This document shows, in pieces, positions 35,982 through 45,490 of a stretch of DNA of 64,000 nt. The stretch is from Salinisphaera dokdonensis (GTDB lineage: Bacteria > Pseudomonadota > Gammaproteobacteria > Nevskiales > Salinisphaeraceae). How positions within the stretch are numbered: position 1 is the stretch's first letter; every line of letters starts with the position of its first letter. The DNA is taken from positions 868,001-932,000 of the forward strand of contig NZ_APND01000001.1 in the NCBI RefSeq assembly GCF_040361215.1, read 5' to 3'. Both the position numbers and the translations under genes were made by a program. The notes below the pieces were generated by a model. It did no database searches and was not told where the DNA came from. It was given only the letters and a program-made list of their open reading frames with translations.

Positions 35982-36875
35982 TCAATCGCCGAGCAAATCG
36001 CTCAGCGCCGGCTGCAATGTCTTGAATTCAAAATTGAAACCCGCGCGCTCGAGTGCGTCTGGAATGGCCCGCTGGCCGGTGAGCAGAAGATGTGCCATCT
36101 CGCCCACCATCAGTTTCAGCATCGGCCCGGGCACCCAGGCCAGCTTGGGCCGGTGCAAGACGCGCGCAAGCGTCGTCGTGAACTCGCGGTTCGAAACGGG
36201 CCGTGGCGCGGTGAGATTGAAGGCACCGCTGCATTCAGGGTTTTCGGCTAGGAAACGGATCGCCGCCACCTCGTCGCGAATATGAATCCACGGCATGAAC
36301 TGGTGGCCGTTGCCGAAGTGGCCGCCAAGCCCGAACCGAAACGGTGTAATCATCTTGGCCAGCGCGCCCTCGTCGGCGCCGAGAACGATACCGGTACGGA
36401 TACGGCATACCCGCACGCCCTGCGCCTCGGCCCGGCGTGCCGCCTGCTCCCAGGCTACGCACAGTTCCGACTGGAACTCGTCGCCCGGCGGCTCGCGCTC
36501 GTCGAGCACGTCATCGCCGCGCGCGCCGTAGTAGCCGACCGCCGACCCGCTGACCAGTACCTGTGGCTGATTTGGCCAGTTGTCGATGACTTCGGTTAGC
36601 TCGCGGGTGATCCGGAGCCGGCTTTCGCGCATTTCGCGCTTGCGCGACTCGGTCCAGCGCCCGTCCGCGAGGTTCTCGCCCGCGAGATTGATCACCACAT
36701 CGGCCGGCTGGGCGACCTTGAGGGCCGCCACCGGCATCGCGCCTTCCGGCAACACTCGCGCCGCGGCGGCGGTATCCCGCGTGACCACTTCCACTGACCA
36801 GCCGTCGGTCAGCAGCGACGTGCACAGGTGTCGGCCGACAAAACCGGTGCCGCCTGTGATCAACGCCTTGTTCAT
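35982..36875 (-). CDS. TIGR01777 family NAD(P)-binding epimerase (YfcH-like)
   Basis: The 297-residue extended short-chain dehydrogenase begins with the Rossmann motif KALITGGTGFVGRHL and has the family hallmark INLAGENLADGRWTESRKREMRESRL, then GSAVGYYGARGDDVLDE and the C-terminal DUF1731-like tail (VPGPMLKLMVGEMAHLLLTGQRAIPDALERAGF). Function is unsettled; E. coli YfcH and plant homologues are related. GAGGTGTTCG precedes ATG 36875. It is the upstream gene of a two-gene operon with the FAD dehydrogenase. Confidence 0.87.
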   Translation of the reverse strand: MNKALITGGTGFVGRHLCTSLLTDGWSVEVVTRDTAAAARVLPEGAMPVAALKVAQPADVVINLAGENLADGRWTESRKREMRESRLRITRELTEVIDNWPNQPQVLVSGSAVGYYGARGDDVLDEREPPGDEFQSELCVAWEQAARRAEAQGVRVCRIRTGIVLGADEGALAKMITPFRFGLGGHFGNGHQFMPWIHIRDEVAAIRFLAENPECSGAFNLTAPRPVSNREFTTTLARVLHRPKLAWVPGPMLKLMVGEMAHLLLTGQRAIPDALERAGFNFEFKTLQPALSDLLGD

Positions 36876-37070
36876 CGAACACCTCATCACCTGTTGAAGC
36901 CGATTCCGGTCATCGCGATCCGGCGTATCCAGCCTATGCCGCTATCGCTTGCGCTGCCAGCGATTTCGTTAACTCGTATCTGGATACGCAAGCGCCGCCC
37001 GGCGCGTTGCGAAAAGCGCCGCGCCGACGCTTGCAAAAGATCGAGAGATGACGTTAGCTGTGCGGGTGCC

Positions 37071-37146
37071 GCGGCGGTAGCTCAGTTGGTAGAGCGCGAC
37101 CCTCCCACGGTCGAGGTCGCGAGTTCGAATCTCGTCCGCCGCTCCA
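37071..37146 (+). tRNA. tRNA-Gly(CCC)
   Basis: All arms fold. The acceptor stem GCGGCGG pairs with CCGCCGC; the D arm is GCTC/GAGC; the anticodon stem CGACC/GGTCG holds the loop CTCCCAC, with anticodon CCC (reads GGG, Gly). The T arm has the TTCGAAT loop, and an encoded CCA ends at 37146. Length is 76 bases. Confidence 0.93.
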
Positions 37147-37191
37147 CAGTCCCTTCTTAGAACACGCCCGAGGCGCGTGCCATGGCCGTCT

Positions 37192-37734
37192 TTACGGCCG
37201 CTCGAACAGCAGCGATTCGCGCTCCAACGCGCCGACCAGTCGACGCGCCAGACGATCGGCCTGCTTCCGAGTCGACATACCGCGTTTTGCCTGGGATTCC
37301 GTTGCAAAGCGTGCGACCACTTCCTGCCGTGCGTTATCCAGCAGGCTGATTTCATAGGCGGGCTGGCCGTGGGCAAGTGAGGCCCGTTCCGGACTTTGGG
37401 TGTCGGCCACATTGATCAGCAGCGTGGCCTGCGCACCACTACGCCGGCTTGCCGCATGACGGCTGGCGGCGTCCTGCTCGCGGGTCGGCGGTGCCGCCGA
37501 CAGCATCGTCTCGCAGGCATGGCCGGCTTTGAAAAGCCGAGTGCAGACTGCATCCTCGAAGGCCGCACGCAGTGCCAGATCCTCGAACGCCGCATAGGCG
37601 AGAAAGCCGTCATAGCGTGCGTCACGATGCGCCGGATCGACGAAGTCGTAAACCGGCGTGCTTGCACAACCCGCGAGCATACTGGCGCCGACCAAGGCGA
37701 GCGAGACGGAGGGGAAACGAGACCGTCGAGGCAT
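37192..37734 (-). CDS. Putative lipoprotein (180 aa)
   Basis: The N-terminus has a basic start (MPRRSRFPS), a hydrophobic stretch and a lipobox (MLAGC), so the mature protein should be an outer- or inner-membrane lipoprotein. The mature part is mixed alpha/beta and includes a Cys pair, VCTRLFKAGHAC. The layout resembles small DUF4136-type lipoproteins, but I cannot assign a family. A TTG at 37752 is an alternative start; ATG 37734 is better placed for the signal peptide. It lies downstream of the biotin carboxylase start in the opposite part of the cluster and may be unrelated to it. Confidence 0.6.
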   Translation of the reverse strand: MPRRSRFPSVSLALVGASMLAGCASTPVYDFVDPAHRDARYDGFLAYAAFEDLALRAAFEDAVCTRLFKAGHACETMLSAAPPTREQDAASRHAASRRSGAQATLLINVADTQSPERASLAHGQPAYEISLLDNARQEVVARFATESQAKRGMSTRKQADRLARRLVGALERESLLFERP

Positions 37735-37760
37735 CGGGGAAGCGCTGGGCAAATACGGCC

Positions 37761-39743
37761 TCAGAGGTTATCCGGCGTGATCACTGCCAACAACTGTCGG
37801 GCCGCGACCTGGTCGCCGGGGGCACAACCGAGGCTTTCAATCACGCCGTCGATATCGGCAGTGATCGAGAACTCCATCTTCATCGCTTCCAGCACCAGCA
37901 GGATGTCGCCGGCAACAACGCGGTCACCGACGGCCACATCGACACGCTGAATGCGCCCGTCCATGCGTGCATCGATTCGCCCGTCCCCGCCGCCAGCAGA
38001 CCGATCGGGCGGACAGCGCAGGACGTCGGTATAAACCGCAGTGCGCCCCGCGGCCGACAGCCACACCGCATTGTCGCGACACAACACGTCCGCGCGACGC
38101 GCCACGCCGTTCAGGGTGTAGTCGAGTCTCGTGCCCCGCCGCCGTCCGAGTTCGAGCGCGATCCACACCTCGTCGACACAGACCTCGTACCGTCTGCCCG
38201 CGCCGCGCAGACGCAGTTCATGGCGCTCGCCCGCCTGCTCCAGCGTCAACGGAGTTTCGTTGCTATTGGCGCTACGCCAGTCGAGCAGTTCGGGCGCGAG
38301 CCCGGCGCGGCCGGCGATTTCAGCCGTGCCGTGCGCATGCAGAGCCGCTGCGGCGAGCGCGCGGTGTTCTGCGGTCGGCGCTTGGGCCGCCGTGGCATCC
38401 GCCATATGGTCGCCAACGAAACCGATATTCGCCTCGCCCGCGACGAACACGGGGTGGCCCAGAATCCGGGCCAGAAAATCGCGATTGTTGGTCGGCCCGA
38501 ACAACAGCGTATCCGCCACCGCCGCGACGAGGCGCCGGCGCGCGATCTCCCGCGTCTCGCCCCAGGCGATGATCTTGCCCGCCATGGAATCGTAGTGCGG
38601 CGTGATCGTCTGGCCTTCGAACAGGCCGTGGTCGACCCGCACGCCCGGCCCGCTCGGCGCCCGCCATGCCCGCACGAGACCGGTCTGCGGCATGAAATCC
38701 TCGGCGACATCCTCCAGGCACAGGCGCACTTCGATCGCGTGGCCATCGAACTGCACGTCGCTCTGGGTCAAGGTCAGCCGCTCGCCGGCCGCGATACGCA
38801 GCTGCCAGGCGACGAGGTCTAGGCCCGTGATCATCTCCGTGACTGGATGCTCGACCTGAAGCCGGGTATTCATCTCCATGAAGTAGAAGTCGCCGGTCGC
38901 ATCGAGCAGGAATTCCACCGTGCCCGCGCCGCGATAGCCGATGGCGGCAGCGGCATCGACGGCCGCCTGACCCATACGCGCACGCAGCGTCTCGTCCACG
39001 GCCGGGGACGGCGCTTCTTCCACGACCTTCTGGTGCCGACGCTGCACCGAACAGTCGCGCTCGCCCAGATGGATGACGTGGCCGTGGTGATCGGCGAGCA
39101 CCTGAATCTCGACGTGACGCGCGCCCAGCACGGCTTTTTCCAGGATCAGCTCGTCCGAGCCGAAGGCGTTACTCGCTTCCGAGCGCGCGCCCTTGATCGC
39201 CTCGGCCAGATCCGCTTCGCGCTGGACCAGCCGCATCCCACGACCGCCGCCGCCAGCCGAAGCCTTGACCATGAGCGGAAAACCGATGCGCTTGCCCTCG
39301 ACGATCAACGTCTCGTCGGACTGATCCGCGCCTCCATAGCCGGGCACGCAAGGTACGCCGGCCGCGATCATGCGCTGCTTGGCTTCACGCTTGCGGCCCA
39401 TGAGTTCGATGGCCTCGGCGCCGGGTCCGACGAACACCAGCCCGGCCGCTTCCACGGCACGCGCGAAGTCGGCGTTCTCGGCGAGAAAACCGTAGCCGGG
39501 ATGAATCGCCTGGGCGCCGCTTGCACGCGCTGCCGCGATCAGCCGCTCGATCGACAGATAGGAGTCGGCCGCCGGTGCGCCGCCGATCGCGACCGCCGAG
39601 TCGGCTTCGCACACATGCAAGGCTTCGGTGTCGGCGGCGGAATAGACGGCCACGCTCTGGCATCCGACCGCTCGCGCGCCACGCACGATACGCACCGCGA
39701 TCTCGCCGCGATTGGCGACGAGTACACGGTCGAAAGGTGTCAT
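37761..39743 (-). CDS. atuF: Biotin-dependent acyl-CoA carboxylase alpha subunit (AtuF/MccA-like)
   Basis: The 660-residue protein has an N-terminal biotin carboxylase (HPGYGFLAENADF, ATP-grasp KASAGGGGRGMRLV, MEMNTRLQVEHPVTEM) and a C-terminal biotinyl domain with EAMKMEF as the biotin lysine site. It pairs with the carboxyltransferase encoded at 40712, together carboxylating a branched unsaturated acyl-CoA: geranyl-CoA in the Atu pathway or 3-methylcrotonyl-CoA in leucine catabolism. GAGG lies 7 bases before ATG 39743; an upstream ATG at 39767 is possible. The assignment to atu rests on the neighbouring atuA-like gene. Confidence 0.75.
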   Translation of the reverse strand: MTPFDRVLVANRGEIAVRIVRGARAVGCQSVAVYSAADTEALHVCEADSAVAIGGAPAADSYLSIERLIAAARASGAQAIHPGYGFLAENADFARAVEAAGLVFVGPGAEAIELMGRKREAKQRMIAAGVPCVPGYGGADQSDETLIVEGKRIGFPLMVKASAGGGGRGMRLVQREADLAEAIKGARSEASNAFGSDELILEKAVLGARHVEIQVLADHHGHVIHLGERDCSVQRRHQKVVEEAPSPAVDETLRARMGQAAVDAAAAIGYRGAGTVEFLLDATGDFYFMEMNTRLQVEHPVTEMITGLDLVAWQLRIAAGERLTLTQSDVQFDGHAIEVRLCLEDVAEDFMPQTGLVRAWRAPSGPGVRVDHGLFEGQTITPHYDSMAGKIIAWGETREIARRRLVAAVADTLLFGPTNNRDFLARILGHPVFVAGEANIGFVGDHMADATAAQAPTAEHRALAAAALHAHGTAEIAGRAGLAPELLDWRSANSNETPLTLEQAGERHELRLRGAGRRYEVCVDEVWIALELGRRRGTRLDYTLNGVARRADVLCRDNAVWLSAAGRTAVYTDVLRCPPDRSAGGGDGRIDARMDGRIQRVDVAVGDRVVAGDILLVLEAMKMEFSITADIDGVIESLGCAPGDQVAARQLLAVITPDNL

Positions 39744-39822
39744 CACCGAGCCTCGGGAATCAGTCATGTGTCGAACTCTATGGATACATCGCAGCGCGAC
39801 GGCAGCAGAACAGGCGGGCGGC

Positions 39823-40626
39823 TCATTGGTCGCTGACCCAGGACGGCGGGCGTTTCTCTGTGAAGGCGCGAGTGCCTTCACGGCCCTCGTCGCCGGTCAG
39901 ACAGTCGGCGAAGCGTTCGGCGGCCGTGTCGAGCAGTTCGGGCGTAGGCGCGACACCGAGCGCGCCGAGAATCTGTTTGGTGGCCGCATTCGCGCCGGGC
40001 GCGCAGGCACGAATGTCGGCCAGTACGGATTCGAGGCGCGACGCGGCATCATCCGCATCGTCTGCCAGCTCATGGGCCACGCCCAGTCGATAGGCCTCGG
40101 CGCCGTCGAAGCGCAGCCCGCACATGGCGATACGGCGCGCCTGCGTCAGCCCGATACGCGCGACCACGAACGGCAGGATCTGGGCAGCCGGCAGTCCGAG
40201 GCGTGTTTCGGGCATGCCCATCTTCGCGTCGCGGGTGACGACCGCGATATCGGAGACGCACAACAGGCCGAAGCCGCCGCCGAGCGCCGCGCCCTGGGCC
40301 ACCACGGCCACCGCCTGCGGTGCGCTGTCGATCCGGGCTAGCACCTCGCCAAAACGACGATTGAAAGCGACCACGCGCGAACGGGCCTCGGCCCCGCTAT
40401 CACCGGCAATCGATTTCAGATCCGCGCCGGCACAGAAATGCCGCCCCCGGCCTTGCAGAACGAGCGCGCGCACGCTGCGATCGTCGCGGATCGCTTCGAC
40501 CGTTGCCGCGAGCTCCTCGACCATTTCGCCGTTGAGCGCGTTCGAGACATCGGGCCGATCGAGCGTGACCCGGAGCACGCCGTCGGCCAGATCAAGTGCG
40601 AGGTGACGGGTTTGCGGTAACGACAT
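39823..40626 (-). CDS. atuE: Enoyl-CoA hydratase (AtuE/isohexenylglutaconyl-CoA hydratase-like)
   Basis: The 267-residue crotonase has FCAGADLKSIAG and QGAALGGGFGLLCVSDIAVV as oxyanion-hole segments. Its C-terminus, GTRAFTEKRPPSW, is typical of short-chain and isohexenylglutaconyl-CoA or methylglutaconyl-CoA hydratases. In the Atu scheme it hydrates isohexenylglutaconyl-CoA, the product of geranyl-CoA carboxylase; in the leucine scheme the substrate would be 3-methylglutaconyl-CoA. GGAGATGGTCTG precedes ATG 40626. It lies between the two carboxylase subunit genes, as in the atu/liu clusters. Confidence 0.75.
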   Translation of the reverse strand: MSLPQTRHLALDLADGVLRVTLDRPDVSNALNGEMVEELAATVEAIRDDRSVRALVLQGRGRHFCAGADLKSIAGDSGAEARSRVVAFNRRFGEVLARIDSAPQAVAVVAQGAALGGGFGLLCVSDIAVVTRDAKMGMPETRLGLPAAQILPFVVARIGLTQARRIAMCGLRFDGAEAYRLGVAHELADDADDAASRLESVLADIRACAPGANAATKQILGALGVAPTPELLDTAAERFADCLTGDEGREGTRAFTEKRPPSWVSDQ

Positions 40627-40711
40627 CAGACCATCTCCGGATGAATGCGCGGCGCCGCCAGGAATGAATATGACCGGCGGCCGACGCGCTGCGTGTCGAC
40701 ATGCGCTGTCA

Positions 40712-42328
40712 TCAGAAACGCGCCACGCCAAAGCTGTTGGCCGAGAGATCGCGGCGACGTGCTTCGCGGCAAATCGACAGCGTGAACGCCAGCACGCGGC
40801 GACTGTCGCGCGGGTCGATCAGGCCGTCGTCGAACAGCCGCGCGCTGCCGTAGAAGGCATGGGCCTGTTCCTCGAACTTGGCAGTGATCCCGGCATGCAT
40901 CTTCTCGATCATGCCCTCCGGCACCGGCTCGCCGCGGGCCGCATATTTGCCTTCGGTGACGATACGCATCACCCCGGCCGCCTGCTCGCCGCCCATGACC
41001 GCGGTGCGCGAATTGGGCCAGGCAAAGATGAAATCCGGGTCGAACCCGCGTCCGCACATGCCGTAGTTGCCGGCGCCGAAGGAGCCGCCGATTACCAGCG
41101 TGATCTTGGGCACATGCGCATTGGCCACGGCCTGAATCATCTTAGAGCCGTGCTTGACCATGCCGCCCTGCTCGGCGTCCTTGCCGACCATGTAGCCGGT
41201 GATGTTCTGCAGGAAAACGAGCGGCGTATCGGACTGGCAGCACAGCTGGATGAACTGGGCGGCCTTGTTCGCACCTTTCGTGGTGATCGGCCCGTTGTTG
41301 CCGAGAAAGCCCACCGTGCGCCCCTCGATGGCCGCATGGCCGCAGACCAGCTGGGCATCGAAATCGGCCTTGAACTCGTCGAAGTCGGAGCCGTCGACGA
41401 GCCGGGCGATGACCTCGCGGCAATCGTAAGGCTTGCGGTGGTCGTCGCCGACAATGCCGCAGAGTTGGTCGATATCGTGATGCGGCGTATCGAAAGCCGG
41501 CAGCGCGGAGATCTGCTGCCGGGCGTTCCAGTCCAGCCGGGCGACCACCTCGCGTGCCTGGCGGATACCGTCGGCATCGTCCGCGGCCAGGTATTCGCAG
41601 GTGCCGGCCGTGCCGGCATGCATGTCCGCGCCGCCGAGTTCCTCGTCGTCGGCGATCTCGCCCGTTGCGGCCTTGAGCAGCGGCGGGCCGGCGAGAAATA
41701 CCTTCGCGCGCCCGCGCACCATGATCACGTAGTCGGACAGCCCCGGCATATAGGCGCCGCCCGCGGTGGACGAGCCGTGCACAACGGTGATCTGCGGCAC
41801 GCCCTGGGCCGATAGCCGCGCCTGATTCGCGAAGGTACGCCCGCCCGGCACGAACATCTCGTCCTGATAAAGCAGATTGGCGCCGCCGGATTCGATCAGT
41901 GACAAGACGGGCAATTTCTGCAGGCGCGCGATCTCCTGGATCCGCAGCGTCTTCTGCACGCCCCAGGGCGTCATCGTGCCGCCCTTGATGGCGCTGTTGG
42001 AGGCATTGATCATGCAGCGCACGCCGGACACATAGCCGATGCCGCAGATGCTGTTGCCACCGGCGAGCGAGCCGTCGCTGTCGTCGTGACAGCCGTAGCC
42101 ACAAAGCGTGGACAGTTCCAGAAACGGCGAGCCGCGATCGAGCAGCAGATTGACCCGATCGCGCGGCAGCAGTTGCTCGCGCTCGCGAAAACGCGCGGCC
42201 TTGCTCTGCTCGGTGGCGTGAACGCTGGCCTCGATCTCGCGTAGCGCCTCGACGGCGCCGAGCATGCCCTCGCGGTTGTGCTTGTAGGTATCGGAGTTCG
42301 GCTCGACCGTTGTAGGCAGGATGGCCAC
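40712..42328 (-). CDS. atuC: Acyl-CoA carboxylase carboxyltransferase (beta) subunit, AtuC/MccB-like
   Basis: The 538-residue protein has both carboxyltransferase halves: the N-half with GYGCHDDSDGSLAGGNSICGIGYVSG and the acyl-CoA-binding C-half with FLQNITGYMVGKDAEQGGMVKHG, IGGSFGAGNYGMCGRGF and MGGEQAAGVM. The length is that of geranyl-CoA carboxylase beta (AtuC), but 3-methylcrotonyl-CoA carboxylase beta is similar, so the substrate is not certain. The likely start is GTG 42328, because the previous gene ends at 42334; the longer frame would run into it. It follows the acyl-CoA dehydrogenase with a 5-base gap. Confidence 0.77.
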   Translation of the reverse strand: MAILPTTVEPNSDTYKHNREGMLGAVEALREIEASVHATEQSKAARFREREQLLPRDRVNLLLDRGSPFLELSTLCGYGCHDDSDGSLAGGNSICGIGYVSGVRCMINASNSAIKGGTMTPWGVQKTLRIQEIARLQKLPVLSLIESGGANLLYQDEMFVPGGRTFANQARLSAQGVPQITVVHGSSTAGGAYMPGLSDYVIMVRGRAKVFLAGPPLLKAATGEIADDEELGGADMHAGTAGTCEYLAADDADGIRQAREVVARLDWNARQQISALPAFDTPHHDIDQLCGIVGDDHRKPYDCREVIARLVDGSDFDEFKADFDAQLVCGHAAIEGRTVGFLGNNGPITTKGANKAAQFIQLCCQSDTPLVFLQNITGYMVGKDAEQGGMVKHGSKMIQAVANAHVPKITLVIGGSFGAGNYGMCGRGFDPDFIFAWPNSRTAVMGGEQAAGVMRIVTEGKYAARGEPVPEGMIEKMHAGITAKFEEQAHAFYGSARLFDDGLIDPRDSRRVLAFTLSICREARRRDLSANSFGVARF

Positions 42329-42333
42329 GACGA

Positions 42334-43500
42334 CTACCCGCGCTGGCCGGGCAGAATGCCCATGGTCTTGCAGATGATGCCGAGCATGACTTCGTCCGCA
42401 CCGCCGCCGATCGAAACCAGCCGCGTATCGCGATAGGCACGCGAGACCTCGGCTTCCCACATATAGCCCTGCCCGCCCCAGTACTGCAGGCAGGCGTCGC
42501 TGACTTCGCGCACCAGCCGGCCGGTCTTGAGCTTGGCCATGGACGCCAGCTGCAGCACGCCGCTGTCGTTTGGATCGGCGATATAGCGTTCGCAGCAGCG
42601 ATAGACCAACGACCGCAACGCCTCGATCTCGGTCTGCAGCTCGGCGAGCCGGAAATGCACGACCTGATTGTGGAGAATCGGCGTGCCGAAGGTCTGGCGG
42701 TCCGACGTGTATTCGATGGTGCGCTGGACGATGTTCTCCAGGCCCTTGAGCGCCGAAGCCGCGGCGAAGATGCGCTCTTCCTGGAACTGCTGCATCTGCA
42801 TGGTGAAGCCCATACCTTCCTCACCGATCAGGTTGCGCCGCGGCACGCGCACGTCGTCGAAGAACAGCTGGGCTGTGTCGGACGACCACATGCCGAGCTT
42901 GTGCAGTTTGCGCGCCCGCTCCACACCGGGCGTATCCAGCGGTACCACGATCAGCGACTTGTTCTTGTGCGCCGGGCCGTCCGAGGTGTTGGCCAGCAGG
43001 CAGATCCAGTCGGCCTTCATGCCGTTGGTGATCCACATCTTGGAGCCGTTGATGACGTAGTCGTCGCCGTCCTTGGTCGCCGTGGTCTTGAGTTGGGCGA
43101 CGTCGGAGCCGGCCTGCGGCTCGGACACGCCGATCGCGGCGACCTGCTCGCCGGCGATCGCGGGGGCCAGGAATTCGCGCCGCAGTTCGTCGCTGCCATA
43201 GCGCGCCAGCGCGGGCGTGGCCATGTCGGTCTGTACGCCGATCGCCATCGGCACACCGCCGCATTTGATCCGGCCTAGCTCTTCGGCCGCCACCATCGCA
43301 TAGGAATAGTCGAGCCCCATGCCGCCATACGCTTCGGGCTTGTGAATGCCGAGCAACCCGAGATCGCCCATCTGGCGAAACAACTGGTGCGACGGGAACT
43401 GCTGATCGGCCTCCCAGGCGTCGACGTGCGGATTGATCTCCTTGTCGACGAAGCGGGCAACGGTATCGCGCAGAGATTCGTGTTCGGGGGTGAACTGCAT
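42334..43500 (-). CDS. atuD: Acyl-CoA dehydrogenase (AtuD / isovaleryl-CoA dehydrogenase-like)
   Basis: The 388-residue flavoprotein has the acyl-CoA dehydrogenase pattern: GVSEPQAGSDVAQLKTTA, MWITNG, ERIFAAASALKG and the C-terminal YWGGQGYMWEAEVSRAYRD with the Glu acting as base. In the Atu pathway the enzyme oxidises citronellyl-CoA to geranyl-CoA; the leucine enzyme (isovaleryl-CoA dehydrogenase) is a close relative. The immediate neighbours are atuA- and atuC-like genes. ATG 43500 starts MQFTPEHESLR; a weak purine-rich sequence precedes it. Confidence 0.78.
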   Translation of the reverse strand: MQFTPEHESLRDTVARFVDKEINPHVDAWEADQQFPSHQLFRQMGDLGLLGIHKPEAYGGMGLDYSYAMVAAEELGRIKCGGVPMAIGVQTDMATPALARYGSDELRREFLAPAIAGEQVAAIGVSEPQAGSDVAQLKTTATKDGDDYVINGSKMWITNGMKADWICLLANTSDGPAHKNKSLIVVPLDTPGVERARKLHKLGMWSSDTAQLFFDDVRVPRRNLIGEEGMGFTMQMQQFQEERIFAAASALKGLENIVQRTIEYTSDRQTFGTPILHNQVVHFRLAELQTEIEALRSLVYRCCERYIADPNDSGVLQLASMAKLKTGRLVREVSDACLQYWGGQGYMWEAEVSRAYRDTRLVSIGGGADEVMLGIICKTMGILPGQRG

Positions 43501-43513
43501 GGTCGGGTCTCGT

Positions 43514-45304
43514 TTAGGCGAGCCGGGCCGCGAGCGCGGCCGGTACGGGAATCGGGAAATTGAGCAGCATCTGGCCCAGGCATTTGCCCTGCGGATCCGC
43601 ACGCAGCGAGGCGATGCCGCCGCCACCGAGCACGCGCGTGAGCAGGAAATTCATCGACGCGCTGCCGGGCAGCTCCCAGTGCACGACTTCGCCGTCCAGG
43701 AAATGTTCGAAATAGGCCGCGACGGCCGCGTCGGTGAGTGCCGCGCGCAGGTAAGGCAGATAGGCCGGATCGCGGGCGATGACACCGATATTGGCGGCGT
43801 CGCCCTTGTCGCCGCTGCGCGCGAGCGCCAAGCGCACGAGCGGCACGGCCACCGCGTCCGTATCCGCTTGCCAGACGTCGGTTCCGATCGTGTCCGACAG
43901 CGTCTGCGGCTCGAATCCGCCGTCGGTTGCGACTGGCACGGCACGCGCGACCGACTGCATCTCGACCGTTACCGGCACCTCGGCCTTGGGCACGAAGCAC
44001 GAGTACAGGCGGATCACCGGGCTCACGCTCGGGCGGCCACCGAAAAACCCGGTCAGTCCCGGCGCCATGCCGGTCGCGGCTTCGGCGATCTCGCGGGTGA
44101 ACAGTTCCAGTGCTTCACGCTTTTCGTGACGCACCGCGATCTTGGCCACCACTTCCCGGGTTGCGACCGCACCGGCTTGGGCCTGGGCGCCGTACATGGC
44201 TTCCGAGCCGAGCGCGTCGATCTCACGGGCCGCGAACGGCGCGAGCCCGGCGTCCGCGAACAACCGCTCGCAACGTGCGAGGATCGAGTCCGCGATGCAG
44301 TGCGCCTTGGCGGCCGCATCGATACCGCCGACCACGAACAGCGCGGTACAGCGATAGCCGTCCATATAAGTTGCCGATATCTTGTAGTCGGCATTCGGCG
44401 CGCGCCCGGTCGCGCCACACACCGAGACGCGATCGTCGCCGACCTGCTCGAGACGAACCCGGGTGAAGTCACAGGCCACATCTGGCAGCAGATAGGCGCG
44501 CGGATCGCCGATCTCGTAAAGCATCTGCTCGCCCACGGTGTGGGGGCTGACCAGCCCGCCCGTGTTCGCCGGTTTCGTCACGACGAAATCGCCGCTGGCC
44601 TCCACTTCGACGATCGGATAACCCATGTCGGCATAGCCGTCGGCCACGAGATGCCAGTCGGTGAAATTGCCGCCGGTACACTGGCAACCGCATTCGATGA
44701 TGTGCCCGGCCAAGCTGCCCTGGGCGAGCCGGTCGTAGTCGTCCCACGCCCAGCCGAATTCATGCACCAGCGGCGCGAGCGCGACCGCGCTGTCCACGCA
44801 GCGACCGGTGATCACGATATCGGCGCCATCGGCGAGCGCCGCCACGATGCCCGGCGCGCCGAGATAGGCATTCATGCTGACCGGACGACCCGGCATCGGC
44901 CCTTCGCCGGGCGATGGCGTGATCGATGACGCCAGCCGTTCACGGCCAACCATGAGATCGTCGCCGGTCACGATCGCGATATTGAACTCGACGCCGGCGG
45001 CCGCGGCAGCCTCGGCCAGCGCGTCGCGACAGGCGGCCGGGTTGATGCCGCCGGCATTGCTGATCACGCGAATGCCGCGCGCCTTGATCTCACCCAGCAC
45101 CGGCGCGAGCGCATGGCTGACGAAATCCTCTGCATAGCCCGCGTTCGGATCGCGCCGACGCTTGGCGGCGAGAATCGACATGGTGATCTCCGACAGATAG
45201 TCGAAGACCAGATAGTCGAGATCGCCGCGCTCGACGAGTTGGGTGGCGGCCGCGTTGCTGTCGCCCCAGAAGGCGGATGCGCAGCCGATACGAATCGAAT
45301 CCAC
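43514..45304 (-). CDS. atuA: AtuA-like protein (DUF1446 family)
   Basis: The roughly 596-residue protein shows the AtuA/DUF1446 start SIRIGCASAFWGDSN, then LDYLVFDYLSEITMSILA and RVISNAGGINPAACRDAL, and a separate C-terminal domain that includes LARSGDKGDAANIGVIAR. AtuA is required for citronellol/geraniol use in Pseudomonas, though its reaction is still uncertain; homologues also occur in other acyl-CoA carboxylase clusters. It is the promoter-proximal gene of the leftward operon. GTG 45304 has AGGAG 11 bases upstream; a TTG at 45313 is too close to it. Confidence 0.82.
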   Translation of the reverse strand: MDSIRIGCASAFWGDSNAAATQLVERGDLDYLVFDYLSEITMSILAAKRRRDPNAGYAEDFVSHALAPVLGEIKARGIRVISNAGGINPAACRDALAEAAAAAGVEFNIAIVTGDDLMVGRERLASSITPSPGEGPMPGRPVSMNAYLGAPGIVAALADGADIVITGRCVDSAVALAPLVHEFGWAWDDYDRLAQGSLAGHIIECGCQCTGGNFTDWHLVADGYADMGYPIVEVEASGDFVVTKPANTGGLVSPHTVGEQMLYEIGDPRAYLLPDVACDFTRVRLEQVGDDRVSVCGATGRAPNADYKISATYMDGYRCTALFVVGGIDAAAKAHCIADSILARCERLFADAGLAPFAAREIDALGSEAMYGAQAQAGAVATREVVAKIAVRHEKREALELFTREIAEAATGMAPGLTGFFGGRPSVSPVIRLYSCFVPKAEVPVTVEMQSVARAVPVATDGGFEPQTLSDTIGTDVWQADTDAVAVPLVRLALARSGDKGDAANIGVIARDPAYLPYLRAALTDAAVAAYFEHFLDGEVVHWELPGSASMNFLLTRVLGGGGIASLRADPQGKCLGQMLLNFPIPVPAALAARLA

Positions 45305-45419
45305 GGCGATCAATACTCCTTGTCCAGATGCCCGGCGCCCGGATATCGCAGCAACGAGCGCGCTGCGAATCCGGCACCCAAAGGCCGTTCGATCAGAGAC
45401 TGCGACGCGGTATTTCTTA

Positions 45420-45456
45420 AGTCAAGTGGAGTGACTCACCTTAGACGCTTATAAGC
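45420..45456. promoter_or_regulatory. Divergent control region of the atu-like operon and TetR gene: two dyads
   Basis: AGTCA and TGACT (45420-45436) are separated by 7 bases, and GCTTATAAGC (45447-45456) is a perfect 10-bp palindrome. Both lie between the divergent atuA-like and TetR genes, where an autoregulating repressor would be expected to bind. This is positional inference. Confidence 0.4.
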
Positions 45457-45490
45457 TAGACTGGAGACCTCATCGACACTGCACCCGCTC

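Noticed and set aside
37071..37146. tRNA-Gly(CCC) as an integration site for a genomic island
   Set aside because: No integrase or partial tRNA repeat lies downstream, and the flanking genes look native.
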